This document shows positions 1 to 9,100 of a stretch of DNA of 64,000 nt, piece by piece (within the stretch, counting starts at the first letter, position 1; every line of letters starts with the position of its first letter). The position numbers and the translations under genes were made by a program. The DNA is from Clostridium sp. GTDB taxonomy: Bacteria > Bacillota > Clostridia > Clostridiales > Clostridiaceae. Location of the stretch: assembly GCA_029851835.1 (NCBI GenBank), contig JARKVD010000017.1, forward strand, positions 239,579 through 303,578, written 5' to 3'. A model generated the notes under the pieces. The model made no database searches and was not told where the DNA came from. It was given only the letters and a program-made list of their open reading frames with translations.

Positions 1-227
1 GTATGACCACCTGTCCATGCCCAGGTATTATATATGTTATGATGAATCATTAAAACTTTGGTTCTATCTTTATTAACAATATATCCGGAACTAGTCATAT
101 GAGCTAAAGTATTTTCTCTTGTAAGTAAATTATCAAAAGTATTTATAGCATAAATAATAGACTTTTTATCTTTTTCCTCTTGCTCATTATAAGTAATATA
201 ATTACTAATCTCTTCTTTCCATCCCAC
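1..227 (-). CDS. Nudix hydrolase, N-terminal part (runs off the window)
   Basis: The first 75 or so residues of a protein whose remainder lies before the window. The visible part ends in [17 protein letters not shown], the pattern that opens the Nudix fold just before the Nudix box; the box itself (GX5EX7REUXEEXGU) is not in the window. The start is taken as GTG at 227, preceded by GAGGTGA at short spacing; the nearby ATG is out of frame and soon stops. It lies about 20 bases downstream of msrA on the same strand, so the two are probably co-transcribed. Nudix enzymes hydrolyse nucleoside-diphosphate-linked compounds; the substrate here cannot be told. Family fairly sure, function open. Confidence 0.6.
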   Translation of the reverse strand, partial: MGWKEEISNYITYNEQEEKDKKSIIYAINTFDNLLTRENTLAHMTSSGYIVNKDRTKVLMIHHNIYNTWAWTGGH

Positions 228-247
228 TGTATCACCTCAAATATCTA

Positions 248-721
248 CTATCCTAAATTAATATGGCAATATCCATTAGGATTTTTCTTTAAATAATCCT
301 GATGATATTCTTCTGCTTTAAAGTAATTTTCTAGAGGTTTAATTTCAGTTACTATCTTTTTTTCATAATTTTTCTGAAGCTCATTAACACTTTCTTTAAT
401 AGCCTGAGCATCTAATTCATCAAAATAATATATACCTGATCTATATTGACTTCCAACATCATTTCCCTGCCTATTTAAAGAAGTAGGATTCACCACAGCC
501 CAAAACTTATCTAAAACCTCTTTAATCGTAATAACCTCTTCATCATACTCAACATAGCATACTTCTGCAAATCCAGTATTATCATTACATACCTGTTCAT
601 AGGTAGGGTTAACCGTTCTTCCATTGGCATATCCCACTTCGGTTCTTAATATACCTTTTATTCTGCTATAGTACTCTTGAACGCCCCAAAAGCACCCTCC
701 TGCTAATACTATCTTTTTCAT
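248..721 (-). CDS. msrA: Peptide-methionine (S)-S-oxide reductase MsrA
   Basis: Reduces the S form of methionine sulfoxide in proteins and free methionine, using thioredoxin-type electron donors in the cytoplasm. The signature GGCFWG holds the catalytic Cys10, and the Glu/Tyr-rich middle ([27 protein letters not shown]) and the EYHQDYL tail are typical. The chosen ATG at 721 follows GGAGGGATAAAT and gives 157 residues, normal for MsrA; an upstream in-frame ATG would add eight unlike residues. Unlike MsrA of some clostridia, the active residue is cysteine and not selenocysteine. No MsrB domain is fused. The Nudix gene follows directly. Confidence 0.95.
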   Translation of the reverse strand: MKKIVLAGGCFWGVQEYYSRIKGILRTEVGYANGRTVNPTYEQVCNDNTGFAEVCYVEYDEEVITIKEVLDKFWAVVNPTSLNRQGNDVGSQYRSGIYYFDELDAQAIKESVNELQKNYEKKIVTEIKPLENYFKAEEYHQDYLKKNPNGYCHINLG

Positions 722-852
722 ATTTATCCCTCCAATTTCAACCACTTCTTCAAGTATATCATAAGAAAATATTCTGAGTATATGTTAGAAACCCTTTAAA
801 TTAAATTTTGCCATTTTATTTTAATTTGAAGAACTTCCTTGTAAAACCAAAA

Positions 853-2637
853 CTATTCAGTTTTATTTTCTTTTCCTTTTATTTCAGAATATCGTAAAGT
901 ATTATATGCGATTCCTATTACAACACGATTATTTTTATCAATGAAATCATTAATTCCATCATAATCACATTGCAAATTTCTTAAATATAGCTTTTGACTT
1001 AGCAATGTTGAATGAATTACTAAATCTCTCACTTCATGTTCTTTAAATTTATTCTTATCCACTTCCTTTGCAGCATTTATAAGTTGCACCCTTAATCGAA
1101 GAATTTTCTTAACAATTGCATTAATTCCATCCTTAAGTCTATAAGGAAAAATATATTTATTTATAATAATAACAGCTACCACACCTATAATCACATATAA
1201 TACCCTGTAAAATATTAATACGTTAATATTTTGGTTTAATGATGCTATACACATAGAAGCCATCCCTGCAAAAAGAGATATTTTATAATATTCTTTAAAT
1301 CCATATAATAAATATAGCGAAATTATAAGTATTCCTATTGTTACCCATTGTGAATTTGCTAAATTTATTATCACACCTGTAATTACAATTGCTAAAATAT
1401 TTCCCACAATCCTATCTTTAGCCTTTGATTTTGTATCTTCATAATAAGGCTGCATAATAGACATAATTGTTATGATTGCCCATATAACCTTATAATAACC
1501 TAACCTTTCTCCAATAAATAAAGCAATAGTCATCGTTAATGCCATCCTTAATGCAAATTTAAACCTTATGCTGTTAGTATCAAAATATTCCTTAAAAACC
1601 ACCTTAGGTCTATCAATGTCTGTTCTTTCCCATTGATTGTAAACCTTGTTTATTTCCTTATATCCTAAATCATTTAATTCTCCAATAGCTTCAGTGAGAT
1701 TTTCCAGAGCATTTAACAAATTCATGTTGCTAGCATCTATATAATCATGAGTATACTTATTGTCCCCATCTTTATTTAAATTCAAAGTTCTATATGTTTG
1801 AATCCTTTTTTTAATCATATCAAGTTGAATTTTTCCTTCTTTGTACTCTAAAATATTCTCAATAATTCCTATTAGCTCACTAATATCTTTTCCATGTAAT
1901 ATACCTCTTTCAAATTTTGTATTCACATCTGCTAAACATAAATTTAAATATTCACTAGAAATAAAAATTCTAAATTGAATCTTTCCTAGATTAGTAGTTA
2001 AGTACTCCTTGTATCTAGTAACATATATTTTATATGCCAAATCTCTCATGGATCTGGAGCATTTCTCCTGAAGTTTTTTATCATAAGAGCCTCTTAATAT
2101 ATTTTCTAGCTGTAATTTAATATCTCTTAATACTCCTGTTAAACTATTTCCTAAAATCGATTTCTCATTTACTTTCTTTACCACACTAGCCAGAATAACT
2201 ATACCAATTCCTAATATCACTGCCATAATCCTAAGATACAATTCAGATGTTGGAACAGCTGCATATTGAGTAAATATAAATAACATTAAAAAAGGCTTAT
2301 AGAAAGTTAAATCATAAGGTGAAACAATAGTATACATTATTAAGAATATACTAATAAGATTTATAGGTATACCAAAATATAAATTCAATGATGAAACATG
2401 AGCTACTATAACTATAATTACATCTAATGCAATTATCTTTAATGACTTACTCACAGTCTTAACATGAAAATTCTGCCTTCCCATAACTGTTGACGTAAGA
2501 GCAATAGGAAATGCTAACATAACATTTTTCACTCCAAAGAGCATTCCTACTATGAACAATGTTATTACCGCCACTGATCCATGCCTTATCATGGAGTGAA
2601 CATTTATTTTTGATTTACTTATTACCTTATCAAGCAT
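853..2637 (-). CDS. FUSC-family integral membrane protein
   Basis: 594 residues with the FUSC (fusaric-acid/aromatic-acid exporter-like) plan: a block of about five or six membrane helices (about 15-155), a long cytoplasmic helical segment (about 160-355), then a second homologous helix block (about 360-500, containing LRMALTMTIALFIGERLGYYKVIWAIIT) and a charged C-terminal helix region. The repeated half-and-half layout is what marks the family. Such proteins resemble YccS/AaeB and are thought to export small organic compounds; the cargo here is unknown. The ribosome site TTAAGGAGG sits at the edge of a dispersed repeat copy (2647-2723). No partner membrane-fusion protein is nearby, as expected for a single-membrane cell. 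Confidence 0.75.
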   Translation of the reverse strand: MLDKVISKSKINVHSMIRHGSVAVITLFIVGMLFGVKNVMLAFPIALTSTVMGRQNFHVKTVSKSLKIIALDVIIVIVAHVSSLNLYFGIPINLISIFLIMYTIVSPYDLTFYKPFLMLFIFTQYAAVPTSELYLRIMAVILGIGIVILASVVKKVNEKSILGNSLTGVLRDIKLQLENILRGSYDKKLQEKCSRSMRDLAYKIYVTRYKEYLTTNLGKIQFRIFISSEYLNLCLADVNTKFERGILHGKDISELIGIIENILEYKEGKIQLDMIKKRIQTYRTLNLNKDGDNKYTHDYIDASNMNLLNALENLTEAIGELNDLGYKEINKVYNQWERTDIDRPKVVFKEYFDTNSIRFKFALRMALTMTIALFIGERLGYYKVIWAIITIMSIMQPYYEDTKSKAKDRIVGNILAIVITGVIINLANSQWVTIGILIISLYLLYGFKEYYKISLFAGMASMCIASLNQNINVLIFYRVLYVIIGVVAVIIINKYIFPYRLKDGINAIVKKILRLRVQLINAAKEVDKNKFKEHEVRDLVIHSTLLSQKLYLRNLQCDYDGINDFIDKNNRVVIGIAYNTLRYSEIKGKENKTE

Positions 2638-2646
2638 ACTTCCTCC

Positions 2647-2796
2647 TTAAGTGACACTCTAAATCTCTGATTTGGTCATTGGAACTTACTCCTTCGAATG
2701 TATATGAGAAGGAGTTTCCTTAAGTGAGACTCCAAATCTTAGATTTGGTTAGTCGAACTTACTCCTTCAAATGTATATGAGAAGAAGTTTCCTTAA
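2647..2796. repeat. Dispersed 77-bp repeat, two tandem copies
   Basis: Two copies (2647-2723 and 2720-2796) share a TTAA at their junction. Each reads, in the minus orientation, TTAAGGAAACTCCTTCTC, then a complementary GAAGGAGT arm, then CCAAAT/ATTTGG arms, and ends GAGTGTCACTTAA. The two ends form an imperfect terminal inverted repeat. The same unit recurs at 4484, 8120, 28934, 33529 and 61971. The repeat lies directly upstream of the FUSC gene's ribosome site. Confidence 0.85.
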
Positions 2797-3028
2797 TATT
2801 CTTTGTCATAAAAAGCAGAATATTCATAGCGGTAATTTTAAATAACCTAACGAAAAATTTATGAAATTGTTCACATTCTTATTAATTACTTAAAACAGCC
2901 TTAATTAATATTGTAATAAGTATGTGCATGTACTATAATACTTTAAGTGACTATAGATGGACACATATATAGTGTTTATTTAATATTATAACTATGAACT
3001 TGTGTAATTTTCGGGGGGACTAATTAAA

Positions 3029-3553
3029 ATGTGTAGGATGGTCGTAGTAGCATGTAAATCTAAATATGCTCATACTAAAACATATGCTCAATGGATAGCT
3101 GCAGAATTTGGTGCAGACTTAATAGAATGTTGTAACATTGAAGTAGAGACGCTTTTAAATTATGATATCATTGTTTACGGCGGTGGAATATATAATCACG
3201 CTATTGAAGGAATCTCTACAATCACAAAAAACTTCAATCTACTTAAAGATAAAACAATTGTTGTATTTACAGTAGGTATGGAATGTTCACCAACAGGCAG
3301 TGTGGTTATACCTTTTATAGAAAAATCATTTACTGAAGAAATGAAAGAAAAAATTCATCTATTCCATTTAAAAGGTGAATCTGATCATATGAAAAACGGA
3401 TTTGTGTATAAGGATCTATGGAGCACCTTCAGAAAACTTATTTCTCATAAGTGTCCAGAATGTAGTGATGGTAGCGACCAAATTATTTTATCATCTTATG
3501 GAAATGTTATTGATTTCATTGATAAACATGCATTAAGATCCTTTTCTAGCTAA
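3029..3553 (+). CDS. Flavodoxin-domain protein (HemG/FldA-like)
   Basis: 174 residues with a flavodoxin fold: an N-terminal strand and phosphate loop (VVACKSKYAHTKTYAQWIA), a middle YDIIVYGGGIYNHAI segment matching the flavin-ring loop seen in menaquinone-dependent protoporphyrinogen oxidase-like flavodoxins, and KTIVVFTVGM. The C-terminal third has a CPEC pair (residues about 142-145), which is unusual for a simple flavodoxin and could be redox-active or bind metal. The start follows a GGGGGGA ribosome site. It stands alone, between a repeat cluster and the cysE T-box. Likely a cytoplasmic FMN-binding electron carrier or oxidoreductase; the substrate is not evident. Confidence 0.7.
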   Translation: MCRMVVVACKSKYAHTKTYAQWIAAEFGADLIECCNIEVETLLNYDIIVYGGGIYNHAIEGISTITKNFNLLKDKTIVVFTVGMECSPTGSVVIPFIEKSFTEEMKEKIHLFHLKGESDHMKNGFVYKDLWSTFRKLISHKCPECSDGSDQIILSSYGNVIDFIDKHALRSFSS

Positions 3554-3637
3554 ATAAAAAATAAAAATAATATTTTTTACACAGTTCCAAATTAAAGGTA
3601 AATGCATAAAATAAAATATAATATTAAACTATAAAAA

Positions 3638-3893
3638 CATTGAAAAAGGAAAGTAGTTTGTAACGAAATTACAGAGAGAATATCTAATAGCTGGAATGAT
3701 ATTTATTGGAGTTACCTATGAAGTGCCCTTTGGAGTTCGATACCGAAGTTTAGTAGGCTATCGCGGTTTTAACCGTTATATTAATAGAGTATGAATGTAC
3801 TTGAATTAAGTTGGGCTATTATTTATAGTCAAATAGAGTGGAACCGCGGATATATGCCGTCTCTAAGTTTTTATCTTAGAGGCGTTTTTTTAT
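3638..3893 (+). promoter_or_regulatory. T-box leader (tRNA-sensing riboswitch) of cysE-cysK
   Basis: Shows the T-box order: AGAGAG element (about 3673), Stem I with GCTGG, the specifier region GAAGTGCCC (3721-3729), the T-box core GAGTGGAACCGCGG at 3836-3849, and a terminator at 3857-3892. Uncharged tRNA pairing at the core would favour the antiterminator and allow reading into cysE. TGC (Cys) at 3724-3726 is the likely specifier, fitting the downstream genes, but GTG in the next register cannot be excluded by eye. A TATAAT at 3617-3622 is a plausible -10 box just upstream. Confidence 0.92.
3857..3892 (+). terminator. T-box attenuator terminator
   Basis: CGTCTCTAAG pairs with CTTAGAGGCG (one G-U) and is followed by seven T. 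It is mutually exclusive with the antiterminator formed by the GGAACCGCGG element just upstream. Confidence 0.9.
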
Positions 3894-3925
3894 ACCCCAA
3901 ATTTCAAATATATGGAGGAATTATT

Positions 3926-4483
3926 ATGCTAAATTTTATTAATTCAATTAATTATGATATGGATGTTGTCCTTAGAACTGACCCTGCTGCAAAAAATAAA
4001 TTAGAGATTCTTTTATTATATCCTCATATTAAAGCTATAATTTTTTATAGATTTGCCCATAGACTATATAAAAAAAATTTATTCTTTCTTGCTCGATCAA
4101 TCTCAAACCTAGGAAGATTTTTTACTGGAATAGAAATTCATCCTGGCGCAACTATAGGAAAAGGGTTGTTTATTGACCATGGAATGGGAGTTGTTATTGG
4201 AGAAACCAGTGAAATCGGCAACAATGTTACTCTTTATCAAGGTGTTACACTTGGGGGAACAGGAAATGAGCAAGGTAAAAGACATCCAACTGTAGGGCAT
4301 AATGTTGTGATTGGTGCCGGAGCAAAGGTTTTAGGAAATATATATATCGCTGATGGCACTAAAGTTGGTGCTAATGCAGTAGTATTAAAATCCACAAATA
4401 AAAATTCAACGGTTGTCGGTATTCCTGCAAAGGAAGTTAGAAAAACATCAACTGACCTTTCAGTAATAGAATTTGTTATTTAA
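3926..4483 (+). CDS. cysE: Serine O-acetyltransferase CysE
   Basis: Makes O-acetylserine from serine and acetyl-CoA, the first step of cysteine synthesis; forms a complex with CysK. Residues about 85-170 hold the left-handed beta-helix hexapeptide repeats with the family core [23 protein letters not shown] and GVTLGGTG. The start is ATG 3926 after GGAGGAATT; longer reading frames to the left run through the T-box and are not coding. At 185 residues it is the short form lacking the enterobacterial N-terminal extension, as usual in Firmicutes. The C-terminus ends in Ile, fitting insertion into the CysK active site. Controlled by the T-box leader; cysK follows after a repeat insertion. Confidence 0.95.
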   Translation: MLNFINSINYDMDVVLRTDPAAKNKLEILLLYPHIKAIIFYRFAHRLYKKNLFFLARSISNLGRFFTGIEIHPGATIGKGLFIDHGMGVVIGETSEIGNNVTLYQGVTLGGTGNEQGKRHPTVGHNVVIGAGAKVLGNIYIADGTKVGANAVVLKSTNKNSTVVGIPAKEVRKTSTDLSVIEFVI

Positions 4484-4613
4484 TTAAGGAAACTCCTTTT
4501 CATACTCATTCAACGGAGTGATCCACTTAGTAAGTTCAACTTACAAAATCAAAGATTTTGAGTGTCACTTAACTTCATATTTACCAAATAAAAGATTTGG
4601 ATGTTCAATTAAG
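4484..4613. repeat. Dispersed repeat, one full and one partial copy inside the cysE-cysK operon
   Basis: 4484-4572 runs from TTAAGGAAACTCC to GAGTGTCACTTAA with hairpin arms CTCCTTTT.../CGGAGT and CAAAATC/GATTTTG. 4573-4613 is a partial unit with CCAAAT.../ATTTGG arms ending in TTAA. The cysK ribosome site AAGGAGGA begins at the partial copy's edge, so the element separates two co-regulated genes without removing translation of the second. Confidence 0.75.
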
Positions 4614-4624
4614 GAGGAATTAAA

Positions 4625-5548
4625 ATGAAAAAAATCTACTCAAACCTAACAGAACTTATTGGTAATACCCCTCTTCTCCAACTCTCAAGTTATTCCAATT
4701 CAAATCAACTTAAAGTGTCCATTATAGCTAAGTTGGAATATTTTAACCCAGCAGGTAGCGTAAAGGATAGAATTGCCTTTGCAATGATCAATGATGCAGA
4801 ATCTAAAGGCATACTGAAAAAAGATTCAGTAATTATTGAACCTACTAGTGGAAATACCGGAATTGGTCTTGCAGCTATTGCTGCATCTCGTGGATATAGA
4901 ACCATAATAATTATGCCTGATACAATGAGTATAGAAAGAAGAAATCTAATCAAAGCCTACGGTGCAGAAATAGTATTAACAGAAGGTTCACTAGGAATGT
5001 CTGGGGCAATATCTAAAGCTAGAGAACTAGCTAATGAAATACCAAATTCATTTATTCCCGGACAATTTTCAAATCCAGCAAACCCTTTAATTCACAGTAC
5101 AACCACAGGACCAGAAATATGGAGGGATACTGAAGGACACATTGATATCCTTGTAGCTGGTATTGGTACTGGAGGTACAATTTCAGGAACTGGAGCTTAT
5201 CTAAAAAATCAAAATCCTTTAATAAAAATAGTTGGAGTCGAACCTTTATCCTCTCCTATATTATCAGGTGGTAGCCCTGGACCCCATAAAATTCAAGGCC
5301 TAGGTGCAGGTTTTATTCCCGAAACATTAAATACAAATATTTATGATGAATTAATAACTGTTTCTAATGAAGATGCATTTAATACTACAAAAGAACTGGC
5401 AAAATCAGAAGGTCTTCTAGTTGGAATTTCTTCTGGTGCAGCAATATTTGCTGCAACGGAATTAGCAAACCGTCCTGAAAATATTGGTAAAACCATTGTG
5501 GCTATTCTTCCAGATAGTGGTGAACGCTATTTATCTATATTAATATAA
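4625..5548 (+). CDS. cysK: Cysteine synthase A (O-acetylserine sulfhydrylase)
   Basis: A PLP enzyme that replaces the acetyl group of O-acetylserine with sulfide to give cysteine. Lys47 in NPAGSVKDR is the PLP Schiff-base lysine, [11 protein letters not shown] binds the substrate carboxylate, and [10 protein letters not shown] binds the PLP phosphate. C-terminal SSGAA and [10 protein letters not shown] are also typical. 307 residues is the normal CysK length; no CBS domain is fused, which argues against cystathionine beta-synthase. It follows cysE on the same strand, with the repeat element between, and both should be governed by the upstream T-box. Confidence 0.95.
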   Translation: MKKIYSNLTELIGNTPLLQLSSYSNSNQLKVSIIAKLEYFNPAGSVKDRIAFAMINDAESKGILKKDSVIIEPTSGNTGIGLAAIAASRGYRTIIIMPDTMSIERRNLIKAYGAEIVLTEGSLGMSGAISKARELANEIPNSFIPGQFSNPANPLIHSTTTGPEIWRDTEGHIDILVAGIGTGGTISGTGAYLKNQNPLIKIVGVEPLSSPILSGGSPGPHKIQGLGAGFIPETLNTNIYDELITVSNEDAFNTTKELAKSEGLLVGISSGAAIFAATELANRPENIGKTIVAILPDSGERYLSILI

Positions 5549-5562
5549 ATTAAAAAGTCAGC

Positions 5563-5611
5563 AATTTGTGAGCAGCCTCCACGTCTACTTGACAGGAGGC
5601 TATTCATATTT
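5563..5611. terminator. Inverted repeat between cysK and rluF
   Basis: AGCCTCC and GGAGGCT arms flank a 14-base loop, followed by ATTCATATTTT. The T-run is weak, but the position between convergent genes suggests a shared terminator. Confidence 0.5.
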
Positions 5612-5624
5612 TACTGACCTTTAA

Positions 5625-6311
5625 TTAAAATATATTATCTTTTAGCTTTTGAACCTCTATCTCTGATAAATTTCTCCATGTTCCCACTTCCAAATCATTT
5701 AATTTAATAGATAATATTCTTACCCTTTTTAGTTTTATTACATTTAGTCCAAAAACCCTTACCATTCTTCGTATCTGTCTATTCAATCCTTGAGTAAGAA
5801 CAATCTTAAAGGTATAGTCGTCCATCTTTTCAACTTTACAATGTCTTGTCATTACACCTAATATTTTTACTCCTTGAGACATACCTTTAATAAATTCTTC
5901 ATCTATTTTTTTATCCACTGTTACTATATATTCTTTTTCATGATTATTTTCTGCTTCTAAAACTCTATTAGCTAGCTCACCATCATTTGTCATTAATATT
6001 AATCCTTCTGATTCCTTATCTAACCGACCAACAGGAAAAATATATTCTTTTAAATTCAAAAATTCAATTATATTATCCTTAACATTGCTTGCAGCAGTAC
6101 ATGTAATTCCTGCTGGTTTATTTAATATAATATATATCTTCTTTTTTTCTTCAATGGGTTTGCCATCTAATAATATTTCATCTGTTAACTCTACCCACTG
6201 TCCTGGTGTACATAATACACCATTAACCACTATTCTTCCATCTTCAATCCATCTATTAGCTTCTTTTCTTGAGCATAGCCCAAAATTACTAAGCAGTTTA
6301 TTTATCCTCAT
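5625..6311 (-). CDS. rluF: Pseudouridine synthase, RluF/RsuA family
   Basis: Isomerises a uridine in 23S rRNA (U2604 in the E. coli RluF numbering). An N-terminal S4 RNA-binding domain (about 1-50, RINKLLSNFGLCSRKEANRWI) precedes the catalytic domain with LNKPAG and GRLDKESEGLIL; Asp98 is the catalytic aspartate. HEKEYIVTV and the GLNRQIRRM loop are family hallmarks. 228 residues is slightly short but complete for RluF. RluF and RluB/RluE differ subtly, so the exact site is inferred. The start follows a GGAGAG ribosome site. It stands alone, convergent with cysK. Confidence 0.85.
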   Translation of the reverse strand: MRINKLLSNFGLCSRKEANRWIEDGRIVVNGVLCTPGQWVELTDEILLDGKPIEEKKKIYIILNKPAGITCTAASNVKDNIIEFLNLKEYIFPVGRLDKESEGLILMTNDGELANRVLEAENNHEKEYIVTVDKKIDEEFIKGMSQGVKILGVMTRHCKVEKMDDYTFKIVLTQGLNRQIRRMVRVFGLNVIKLKRVRILSIKLNDLEVGTWRNLSEIEVQKLKDNIF

Positions 6312-6407
6312 TCAATTCTCTCCTCATTAGTTTCCCACTTAAAACAAAAGAAGAAATCCTCTACAAATTTCTCAAGATTTCTTTCATTTTGTAATTATAT
6401 TCACTAT

Positions 6408-6899
6408 TTAATATTCCTTTTCAAAAATTATCCTATCTCTACACAGAATGCCATTTTCCCATATTTCATTTTTATATTTAGTTAAATAGTAATCTTTTTC
6501 GATTTTACTAATTCTAAACCCAAACCTTTGATATAATCCAAGCTTCTCAATAGAAGAGTTTCTTGCGCCAATTATAAGTTTTTTTGCTCCAAGTGGCTCC
6601 ATTTTAGAATCAACGATCTTTAATAATCTTTTAGCCACACCTTTTCCTCTATTCTTCTCTTCTACAGCAAGATTCATAATCTCATATACATCTTGTGTTC
6701 TCTTCGTAAACACAATTATACCTATTATTGCTGATTTTTTTCTAGCAACCAATACTCTGCTGTCCCTTATATATGAATTTATATTATTAAAAGATGGATC
6801 GGCCATCAACAATAGATCCATTGGTGTGTTAAGTGGATTTATCTCATAAATATCAATCTTATCACTATTTATAAAAAAATCATCTTCATATATCCCCAT
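6408..6899 (-). CDS. GNAT-family N-acetyltransferase
   Basis: 163 residues with a GNAT core: a strand ending in the acetyl-CoA pyrophosphate loop NRGKGVAKRLL (motif A, R/Q-x-x-G-x-G), preceded by MNLAVEEK, then LIIGARNSS and YQRFGFRISKIEKDYY (motif B). The N-terminal 30 residues are less typical. GNAT enzymes transfer acetyl from acetyl-CoA to amines; the acceptor cannot be told from sequence. A GGAGGGTGA site lies about 12 bases before the ATG, a slightly long spacing. No operon partner. Confidence 0.75.
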   Translation of the reverse strand: MGIYEDDFFINSDKIDIYEINPLNTPMDLLLMADPSFNNINSYIRDSRVLVARKKSAIIGIIVFTKRTQDVYEIMNLAVEEKNRGKGVAKRLLKIVDSKMEPLGAKKLIIGARNSSIEKLGLYQRFGFRISKIEKDYYLTKYKNEIWENGILCRDRIIFEKEY

Positions 6900-7048
6900 T
6901 TATATTTTCATCACCCTCCATTCTATTACTTTTCTAAAACTTATTATATAAATGTCTATTAAATTGTCATGCAGACATCACTAACAAATCCCTAAAATTA
7001 AGATTTATTCTCTTTACTTCGTTACATCCAAATAATCAAAGCTATATA

Positions 7049-7351
7049 TTAATAAATATTGTCTCTACAATATTTAAAATCATCAGCAACTGTCCTAAAT
7101 AAAAAGTTATAATCTACTAAATGTCTTCTTAAAAGAAAGTAATCTCCAAAACTATGCCATCTTCCTATTATATAATTTACTTCCTTTTCTGTATACTCTC
7201 TTTCATGCTCAAACTTGGTGCTTAAATATCTTAGAACTTTTAACTTTTCCTCTTTTTCAGCTGGCCAAATATTAATTACGCCATCATTTCCAATATATTT
7301 TTCTAACCCTTGAATTTCATTAATTAGTTGTTCACCAAACTTAGTCATATC
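7049..7351 (-). CDS. DUF2087-type small protein
   Basis: About 100 residues. The pattern W-P-A-E-K-E-E-K-L-K-V-LRYLSTKFEHEREYTEKEVNYII followed by LLRRHLVDYNFLFRT is that of DUF2087, a small domain often seen in, or next to, transcription regulators and thought to be nucleic-acid related; its job is unknown. The start is uncertain: ATG 7351 has GGATGGAG very close to it, while an in-frame ATG at 7414 adds 21 residues but has no ribosome site. Lone gene flanked by AT-rich spacers. Confidence 0.6.
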   Translation of the reverse strand, partial: DMTKFGEQLINEIQGLEKYIGNDGVINIWPAEKEEKLKVLRYLSTKFEHEREYTEKEVNYIIGRWHSFGDYFLLRRHLVDYNFLFRTVADDFKYCRDNIY

Positions 7352-7531
7352 TCCATCCCACTTTCTATTTATTAGTTTATTAATAAAAACCCTGATGATG
7401 TAGCCATGATGCATTTTATATTTTATATTATATAATGTAATCGATTGAATAACAATATTTTTTACAAAATATGTTACTATATTTTTGAAAATTAAAAATA
7501 ATTACATTATTTTTATATTTATCGAATTATC

Positions 7532-8086
7532 TTATAACATTCTTATTTCTTCATCAAAATTCTCAACTTTGTATATTGGAATTTCATCTTGAATCTCGAA
7601 TTCAGTCAAAAATCTATAATCCAATAAGACATAAAGCCAAATTTTCTTTTCATTGTATGCCATATCACAAAGAACGTACATCTTTCCATCGGCATCATTA
7701 CTATTAACACTTATAACCTTCCCTTTAACAGCCATCCCCTTATACACAAACTCATATATACATCCAATGGCTATTCCATCAACTTCACAGCTTTCATAAA
7801 TACTATATCCATCCGGAACTATATCCTTTGGATAATGCATTTCACATTTTACTTCAATATTTTTATAATCCTTTTTTATTGGAATTTCATTAATCTGATA
7901 TACATGGTCAATTCCATCAACATGAAACCCCTGTATTAAAGCATAGTTTTCATCATGATAACTGCTATCTATATAAATCATATTTTCCTTCACTGTAACA
8001 ATATTACCAATCAGCTCTGCATTATCATAAATTATAAATTTATATACACGTCTAAACCTTAAATTTTCCAAGGATACTTTTTTCAT
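7532..8086 (-). CDS. Protein of unknown function with two homologous halves
   Basis: 184 residues, not recognised. Two segments look like repeats of one domain: VYKFIIYDNAELIGNIVTV ... YQINEIPI (about 14-70) and IYEFVYKGMAVKGKVISV ... FEIQDEIPI (about 110-172). Both have alternating beta-strand character and a short acidic link, suggesting two small beta-barrel (SH3- or OB-like) units. No signal peptide, membrane segment or metal cluster is visible, so it is probably cytoplasmic. The start follows a GGGACTTAAG ribosome site. A dispersed repeat copy lies just upstream (8120-8190). Confidence 0.55.
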   Translation of the reverse strand: MKKVSLENLRFRRVYKFIIYDNAELIGNIVTVKENMIYIDSSYHDENYALIQGFHVDGIDHVYQINEIPIKKDYKNIEVKCEMHYPKDIVPDGYSIYESCEVDGIAIGCIYEFVYKGMAVKGKVISVNSNDADGKMYVLCDMAYNEKKIWLYVLLDYRFLTEFEIQDEIPIYKVENFDEEIRML

Positions 8087-8119
8087 TCTTAAGTCCCTCC
8101 ATCATTCCATTACTACAAC

Positions 8120-8190
8120 TCAGTGTCCAAATCTATGATCTGATTAACACGAACTTTCTCCATCGAATGTATATTAGATGGAATTTACTT
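8120..8190. repeat. Dispersed repeat, single diverged copy
   Basis: CAGTGTCCAAATC, GAACTTTCTCCATCGAATGTATATTAG... and a GGAATTTACTT end match the 77-bp unit in the same orientation as 2647-2796, with several changes in the arms. Confidence 0.65.
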
Positions 8191-8389
8191 CAAAATAGTA
8201 ATTTTAAATATAATTATTTAGATACTTTTATCTTATTCCACCTATCTCCATCTTATTACATTAACTTTCTATTTCATTTGTATATCCATCTTAGAGTTAT
8301 AGCCAATATCATAATGCATAATTCACCTTTTACATCATATAATACTATTAGGGTAACGGTATACCCCAAGGGGTAACTGTATATCTATT

Positions 8390-8443
8390 AAGCCTTGGAG
8401 GTTATTAAATCCTTATTTAAAAGTATTTAATCTTCAAGGCTTT
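8390..8443. other. Long imperfect hairpin in a 517-base gene-free stretch
   Basis: AAGCCTTGGAGGTTATTAAAT pairs imperfectly with ATTTAATCTTCAAGGCTTT across a short loop. A T/C-rich run follows on the plus strand, so it may be a terminator, but no plus-strand gene ends here. Just before it is GGGTAACGGTATACCCC, another small dyad. The rest of 8191-8600 shows nothing else recognisable. Confidence 0.4.
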
Positions 8444-8603
8444 CTCCTTTTCCAGTATTGCCCCTTCTCCCAATTTACTCTCCCAACAATTATTTAATTT
8501 ATCCCTCTCCTAGCTTTAATGCTAAATCAAATCATATAGTAATATCTTTACTTTTAAATTCATATGTATGACCTATAAAGCTTTTTTACATAGGAGTGAT
8601 AAA

Positions 8604-9023
8604 ATGAAGAAACTTATTTGGATTACCCTTTCTTTAATTATTTTAGTATTAATTTTAACAGGATGTAGTAAAACTAAATTTCAAATAAAATCCCCAGTCA
8701 AAGAAGAAGTTCTCATATCTGGCTCAGAGGAAGCTACCCCTACTTCAATGGCTATGTCCTATAATACTTTTACTGGTTATAGAAGTAAAATCATCGATCT
8801 TGATCAATGTGAAACCTGTGATATTTCAATAAATGTTATTTCTACCAGTGGTAATTTAGATTTATCAATTCTAGATGCTACAGGAGAACTAACTTATAAA
8901 GAATCTTCAATTCCAACTGGTTCTTTTTCTCTTTCTCTTGCAGGGGGAACTAGATACACAATAAAGATAAATGCGGTAAATCATGTTGGAAGTTTCGATA
9001 TTAATTTTCTTATAAATGAGTAA
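8604..9023 (+). CDS. Small lipoprotein with beta-sandwich-like domain
   Basis: 139 residues. The signal peptide ends in the lipobox LILTGC with Cys21, so it should be lipidated and held on the outer face of the membrane. The rest (about 45-139) reads like a prepeptidase C-terminal (PPC)-type beta sandwich: strand-rich, with SGNLDLSILDATGELTY, ending in YTIKINAVNHVGSFDINF. The start is ATG 8604 after TAGGAGTGAT; an upstream in-frame ATG lacks a ribosome site. No protease is nearby. Role unknown. Confidence 0.65.
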   Translation: MKKLIWITLSLIILVLILTGCSKTKFQIKSPVKEEVLISGSEEATPTSMAMSYNTFTGYRSKIIDLDQCETCDISINVISTSGNLDLSILDATGELTYKESSIPTGSFSLSLAGGTRYTIKINAVNHVGSFDINFLINE

Positions 9024-9031
9024 CAAAGTAG

Positions 9032-9080
9032 GCAGTAATTTTAGATTGTACATATATGGTACTCACTAAATTACTGCTTT
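9032..9080 (+). terminator. Terminator of the 8604 lipoprotein gene
   Basis: GCAGTAATTTTAG pairs with CTAAATTACTGC, followed by TTTC. Confidence 0.7.
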
Positions 9081-9100
9081 CTAATTAGAAATATAAAAAT

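Noticed and set aside
248..721. MsrA as a selenoprotein
   Set aside because: The active-site codon is TGC/TGT (GGCFWG), not TGA.
3791..3925. 45-codon N-terminal extension of cysE
   Set aside because: It translates the T-box core and terminator; the real start has GGAGGAATT.
8167..8376. 69-codon plus-strand frame before the lipoprotein gene
   Set aside because: Begins inside a dispersed repeat, has no ribosome site and a low-complexity product.
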